In this document: one piece after another, positions 5,881 to 7,915 of the stretch | Layout of the letters: each line of letters starts with the position of its first letter | Numbering within the stretch: position 1 is the first letter of the stretch | NCBI GenBank assembly: GCA_947464885.1 | Contig: CANHYZ010000083.1 | Coordinates: forward strand, 1-7,915 | DNA length: 7,915 nucleotides | Origin: Flavobacteriales bacterium | Lineage (GTDB): Bacteria > Bacteroidota > Bacteroidia > Flavobacteriales_D > Sanyastnellaceae | Reading direction: 5' to 3' | Made by a program: the position numbers and the translations under genes | Notes under the pieces: model-generated | Seen by the model: only the letters and a program-made list of their open reading frames with translations | Databases searched by the model: none | Told to the model about the DNA's origin: nothing

Positions 5881-5986
5881 GGACGCACTGCTGTGCGTCC
5901 AACCGTAACACAGCACTGCTGTGCGTCCAACCGAAACACAGCACTGCTGTGCGTCCAACCATGTGAATCTCTGCTGTAGGTCCAAC
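5881..5986. repeat. 28-bp tandem hairpin repeat, three units plus a degenerate fourth
   Basis: The core GCACTGCTGTGCGTCCAACC starts at 5885, 5913 and 5941, an exact 28-bp period. The linkers CGTAACACA and CGAAACACA differ by one base. A diverged fourth copy (CTGCTGTAGGTCCAAC) lies at 5971-5986, offset 27 bases. The first unit is a perfect 8-bp-stem hairpin, GGACGCAC TGCT GTGCGTCC (5881-5900). In units two and three, CACAGCA-C-TGCTGTG is an inverted repeat at 5909-5923 and 5937-5951. The block fills the space between the rimO stop and the next gene, so it would be transcribed if the two are co-transcribed. It resembles REP-like intergenic elements seen in Bacteroidota (recollection, unverified). 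Repeats are too short and contiguous for CRISPR, which needs unique spacers. Confidence 0.88.
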
Positions 5987-5996
5987 GCGTTTTCGG

Positions 5997-7319
5997 TTAT
6001 TGGGCAGCATTGACAGGAAGTGCATGCAAATCGTAGTGCTCAGCGGAATGGATATGTACATCGGCAAAATCTCCTATCCGAAGATAGCCTGAAGCAGTCG
6101 GTATGATAACCTCATTGTCGACTTCGGGAGAATCATATTGCGTTCTGCCGATGTAGGAATCACCTTCGACACGATCAATAAGGACTTTCATCTGTTGCCC
6201 CACAAATCGTTGATTGAGTTCGTAAGAGATATGAGACTGGGCCTCCATCACGGCATCAGCGCGCTTGCGCTTGACCTTTGCCGGCACATCGTCTTTCATG
6301 CCATAGGCATGGGTATTTTCTTCATGCGAATACGTGAAAATTCCGAGACGGTCGAATCGGGTTTGTTCCACCCACTCAAGCATTTCCTGGAAATCCTCAT
6401 TAGTCTCGCTCGGAAATCCGCTGATTAGGGTTGTGCGCAGTGCGATACCGGGCACACGTGAACGAATTTCAGCAATAAGCGCATCTGTTTTCTCGCGCGT
6501 AATCCCGCGACGCATCGCCTGGAGCATGCGCGTTGTGCCATGCTGAAGGGGCATATCCAGATACTTACAAATATTGTCGCGCTCGTTCATGACATCCAAC
6601 ACATCCATAGGGAAGCCTGAAGGAAATGCGTATTGCAAACGAATCCATTCGATGCCCTCGACATCACTCAAATGCTTGAGCAAGTCCGAGAGTTCGCGTT
6701 TTTTATGGATGTCTAAACCGTAATAGGTCAAATCCTGCGCAATCAGGATCAATTCCTTCGTGCCACCTGCTGCAAGTTTTTTAGCATTGGAAACCAACTG
6801 CTCCATGGGCGTGCTCACGTGCTTTCCACGCATAAGCGGGATAGCGCAAAATGAACACGGCCTGTCGCAGCCTTCGCTGATTTTGAAATAGGCGTAATGC
6901 GCAGGCGTGGTCAGCAATCGTTCACCTACAAGCTCATGCTTATAATCGGCCTTAAGTGTTTTTAGCAGTCGGGGTAGTTCTCGTGTTCCAAAAAAAGCAT
7001 CCACTTCGGGGATGTCTTTCTCCAGTTCGGGCTTGTAGCGCTCAGATAGGCACCCTGTCACATAGAGTTTGTGGACGTTGCCCCTTTCCTTCTCTTTAGC
7101 CCATGCTAAAATGGTATTAATACTCTCCTCTTTGGCATTATCGATAAAGCCACAGGTATTCACAATCACAATCTCAGCGTCACGGGTATCACTTTCATGC
7201 TCGACCTCGAAGGCATTAGCCTTGAGCTGTGCCATCATTACTTCGCTATCGAAGATATTCTTGGCGCAACCGAGGGTGACCACGTTGACTTTGTTTTGAC
7301 GAAGCGTTTTTGTTTTCAT
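5997..7319 (-). CDS. rimO: Ribosomal protein uS12 methylthiotransferase
   Basis: RimO adds a methylthio group to a conserved Asp of ribosomal protein S12, using two [4Fe-4S] clusters and SAM in the cytoplasm. Counting from the ATG at 7319 (440 residues, the usual length), the N-terminal methylthiotransferase domain carries Cys18 (VTLGCAKN), Cys56 (NTCGFID) and Cys90 (TGCLSERY). The radical-SAM cluster ligands are Cys151, Cys155 and Cys158 in GCDRPCSFCAIP. Further family motifs are IAQDLTYYG, DMPLQHG, LRTTLISGFPSET and FSYSHEENT-like FTYSHEENTHAYG. A C-terminal TRAM domain (about 373-438, with DRVEGDSYIGRTQYDSPEVDN) completes it; TYYGLD and the TRAM spacing fit RimO rather than MiaB. The frame stays open up to 7382, but that 21-residue extension is unlike the family. 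All key residues are present, so it should be functional. The C-terminus is intact despite the repeat block starting ten bases beyond the stop. Confidence 0.96.
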   Translation of the reverse strand: MKTKTLRQNKVNVVTLGCAKNIFDSEVMMAQLKANAFEVEHESDTRDAEIVIVNTCGFIDNAKEESINTILAWAKEKERGNVHKLYVTGCLSERYKPELEKDIPEVDAFFGTRELPRLLKTLKADYKHELVGERLLTTPAHYAYFKISEGCDRPCSFCAIPLMRGKHVSTPMEQLVSNAKKLAAGGTKELILIAQDLTYYGLDIHKKRELSDLLKHLSDVEGIEWIRLQYAFPSGFPMDVLDVMNERDNICKYLDMPLQHGTTRMLQAMRRGITREKTDALIAEIRSRVPGIALRTTLISGFPSETNEDFQEMLEWVEQTRFDRLGIFTYSHEENTHAYGMKDDVPAKVKRKRADAVMEAQSHISYELNQRFVGQQMKVLIDRVEGDSYIGRTQYDSPEVDNEVIIPTASGYLRIGDFADVHIHSAEHYDLHALPVNAAQ

Positions 7320-7453
7320 CGAGGCGCAAAGAAACGACGTTTCGAACATACCTCCTTCACGGGCGGTAACCTTTCCGCACAAAATGCGTAATAAGCAGAC
7401 TTAAACTGCCCTTTGCGCAAGCCGGGGCATAGAAAACACTAAACGACAAGGCT
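7320..7453. promoter_or_regulatory. Divergent promoter region between rimO and the SiaB-like gene
   Basis: A 134-bp gap between genes reading outward in both directions. On the minus strand, TTTCTTTG (7327-7334) lies seven bases before the rimO ATG, one mismatch from the Bacteroidota -7 consensus TANNTTTG. On the plus strand a CTTTGCGC at 7411-7418 lies 35 bases before the other ATG, but the preceding bases (GCCC) do not fit the consensus. The two boxes form an inverted pair, GCGCAAAG (7324-7331) and CTTTGCGC. No Shine-Dalgarno is clear for either gene. Confidence 0.35.
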
Positions 7454-7915
7454 ATGATAGACAACGCGCTGAGGTATTTCGGAAAAATTGATGAGGGAGG
7501 AATTGTAGACTTCGTTGATCTGCTTTCGGGGATTCTGTACAAGAATCTAGGCCCGAGAAAAGACATTCGCAAACTGTGCAGTTTCGCCATTGAGCTGCTC
7601 GATAACGGCATGCGCTACAGTTTGGACAATAAAGTAACCTTTACATGGACCATTGAAAAAGACTGTCTCACTTTTCAACTCGAAAATGAAGCACATCCGG
7701 CCGATGCCATGCGTTTGAAAGAGCATGCCGAGCATATCCATGGCATGAATGACAGTGAGCGTAAGGAAGCTTTTCAAACACAGATTAACAGCACGTATTT
7801 CGGTGAAAAGGGTGGAGCGGGATTAGGACTTCTTCAAATCCTGCGCAAAGGCGCACTATCCATTGACGTAAGTATTAGTGAACAATCCGTGGATCGCTTT
7901 CTTTGCATAAGTCGG
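7454..7915 (+). CDS. SiaB-family kinase-like protein (DUF6272-type HATPase fold), 3' partial
   Basis: An open frame from ATG 7454 runs 154 codons to the right edge without a stop. It has a histidine-kinase-like ATPase fold. The N-box-like helix FAIELLDNGMRYS has Glu47 and Asn51 in the ATP-Mg position. The glycine-rich lid is EKGGAGLGLLQILRKG (residues 118-133). It is followed by strands SIDVSI and the RFLCIS strand, where the family normally ends. The spacing and the EKGGAGLGL form match SiaB-type proteins, which in Pseudomonas phosphorylate the partner-switch protein SiaC to control diguanylate cyclase SiaD. Bacteroidota homologues usually neighbour a SiaC-like protein, which would lie to the right. 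There is no signal peptide or membrane segment. It is nearly complete, probably lacking only about 10-30 residues. The start is preceded by only a weak ACAAGG. A generic HATPase anti-sigma-like kinase is the alternative reading. Confidence 0.83.
   Translation, partial: MIDNALRYFGKIDEGGIVDFVDLLSGILYKNLGPRKDIRKLCSFAIELLDNGMRYSLDNKVTFTWTIEKDCLTFQLENEAHPADAMRLKEHAEHIHGMNDSERKEAFQTQINSTYFGEKGGAGLGLLQILRKGALSIDVSISEQSVDRFLCISR

Noticed and set aside
5885..5986. CRISPR array
   Set aside because: Units are contiguous 28-bp copies without unique spacers, and no cas gene is present.
5837..6067. 76-codon minus-strand reading frame across the repeat block
   Set aside because: It is a translation of the 28-bp and 8-bp repeats plus an out-of-frame end of rimO; a 28-bp period changes frame at each unit.
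7320..7382. N-terminal extension of RimO to 7382
   Set aside because: The added 21 residues do not resemble RimO, and the 440-residue form from 7319 has the usual length and begins just before the first cluster Cys.
7357..7777. Two minus-strand reading frames overlapping the right end
   Set aside because: They lie opposite the SiaB-like gene, whose motifs are clear in the plus frame.

Overview
The window looks like a chromosomal segment of a Bacteroidota bacterium (order not resolvable). The evidence is exported proteins cut at an S/T-A-Q site, a DUF2490-type outer-membrane protein, a SiaB-type kinase, a GGACGCAC/GTGCGTCC hairpin repeat of a kind common between genes in this phylum (from memory), and almost no Shine-Dalgarno sequences. 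No rRNA, tRNA, CRISPR or complete insertion sequence is visible.

Left part (1-4198, plus strand): five tightly packed genes form one apparent operon that begins before the window. They are an ABC exporter half whose ATPase domain has lost most catalytic residues, a small lipoprotein with a carboxypeptidase-regulatory-like domain, a secreted YD/RHS-like beta-rich protein, a DUF2490 outer-membrane protein, and a lipoprotein form of isoaspartyl peptidase/L-asparaginase. Every junction is a four-base start/stop overlap (ATGA three times, TTGA once), so translation is probably coupled. All products are predicted to act in or beyond the inner membrane. What the cluster does as a unit is unknown; it is the best candidate here for an undescribed system.

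Middle (4203-5840, minus strand): queE (queuosine / 7-deazaguanine pathway) converges on the operon with only four bases between stop codons. Upstream of it is a 486-base non-coding gap with an 18-bp perfect palindrome, smaller hairpins and a possible decayed coding fragment. Next is a conserved-type hypothetical protein with an N-terminal Tudor/SH3-like segment.

Right part (5841-7915): a compact repeat block (four 8-bp tandem units touching the start codon of the hypothetical gene, then a 28-bp tandem hairpin array) separates that gene from rimO, the ribosomal protein S12 methylthiotransferase. A short divergent promoter region then leads to a plus-strand SiaB-family kinase-like gene that runs off the right edge. 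The minus-strand genes queE and rimO are RNA/ribosome modification housekeeping functions; the SiaB-like gene suggests a partner-switching signalling module continuing to the right.
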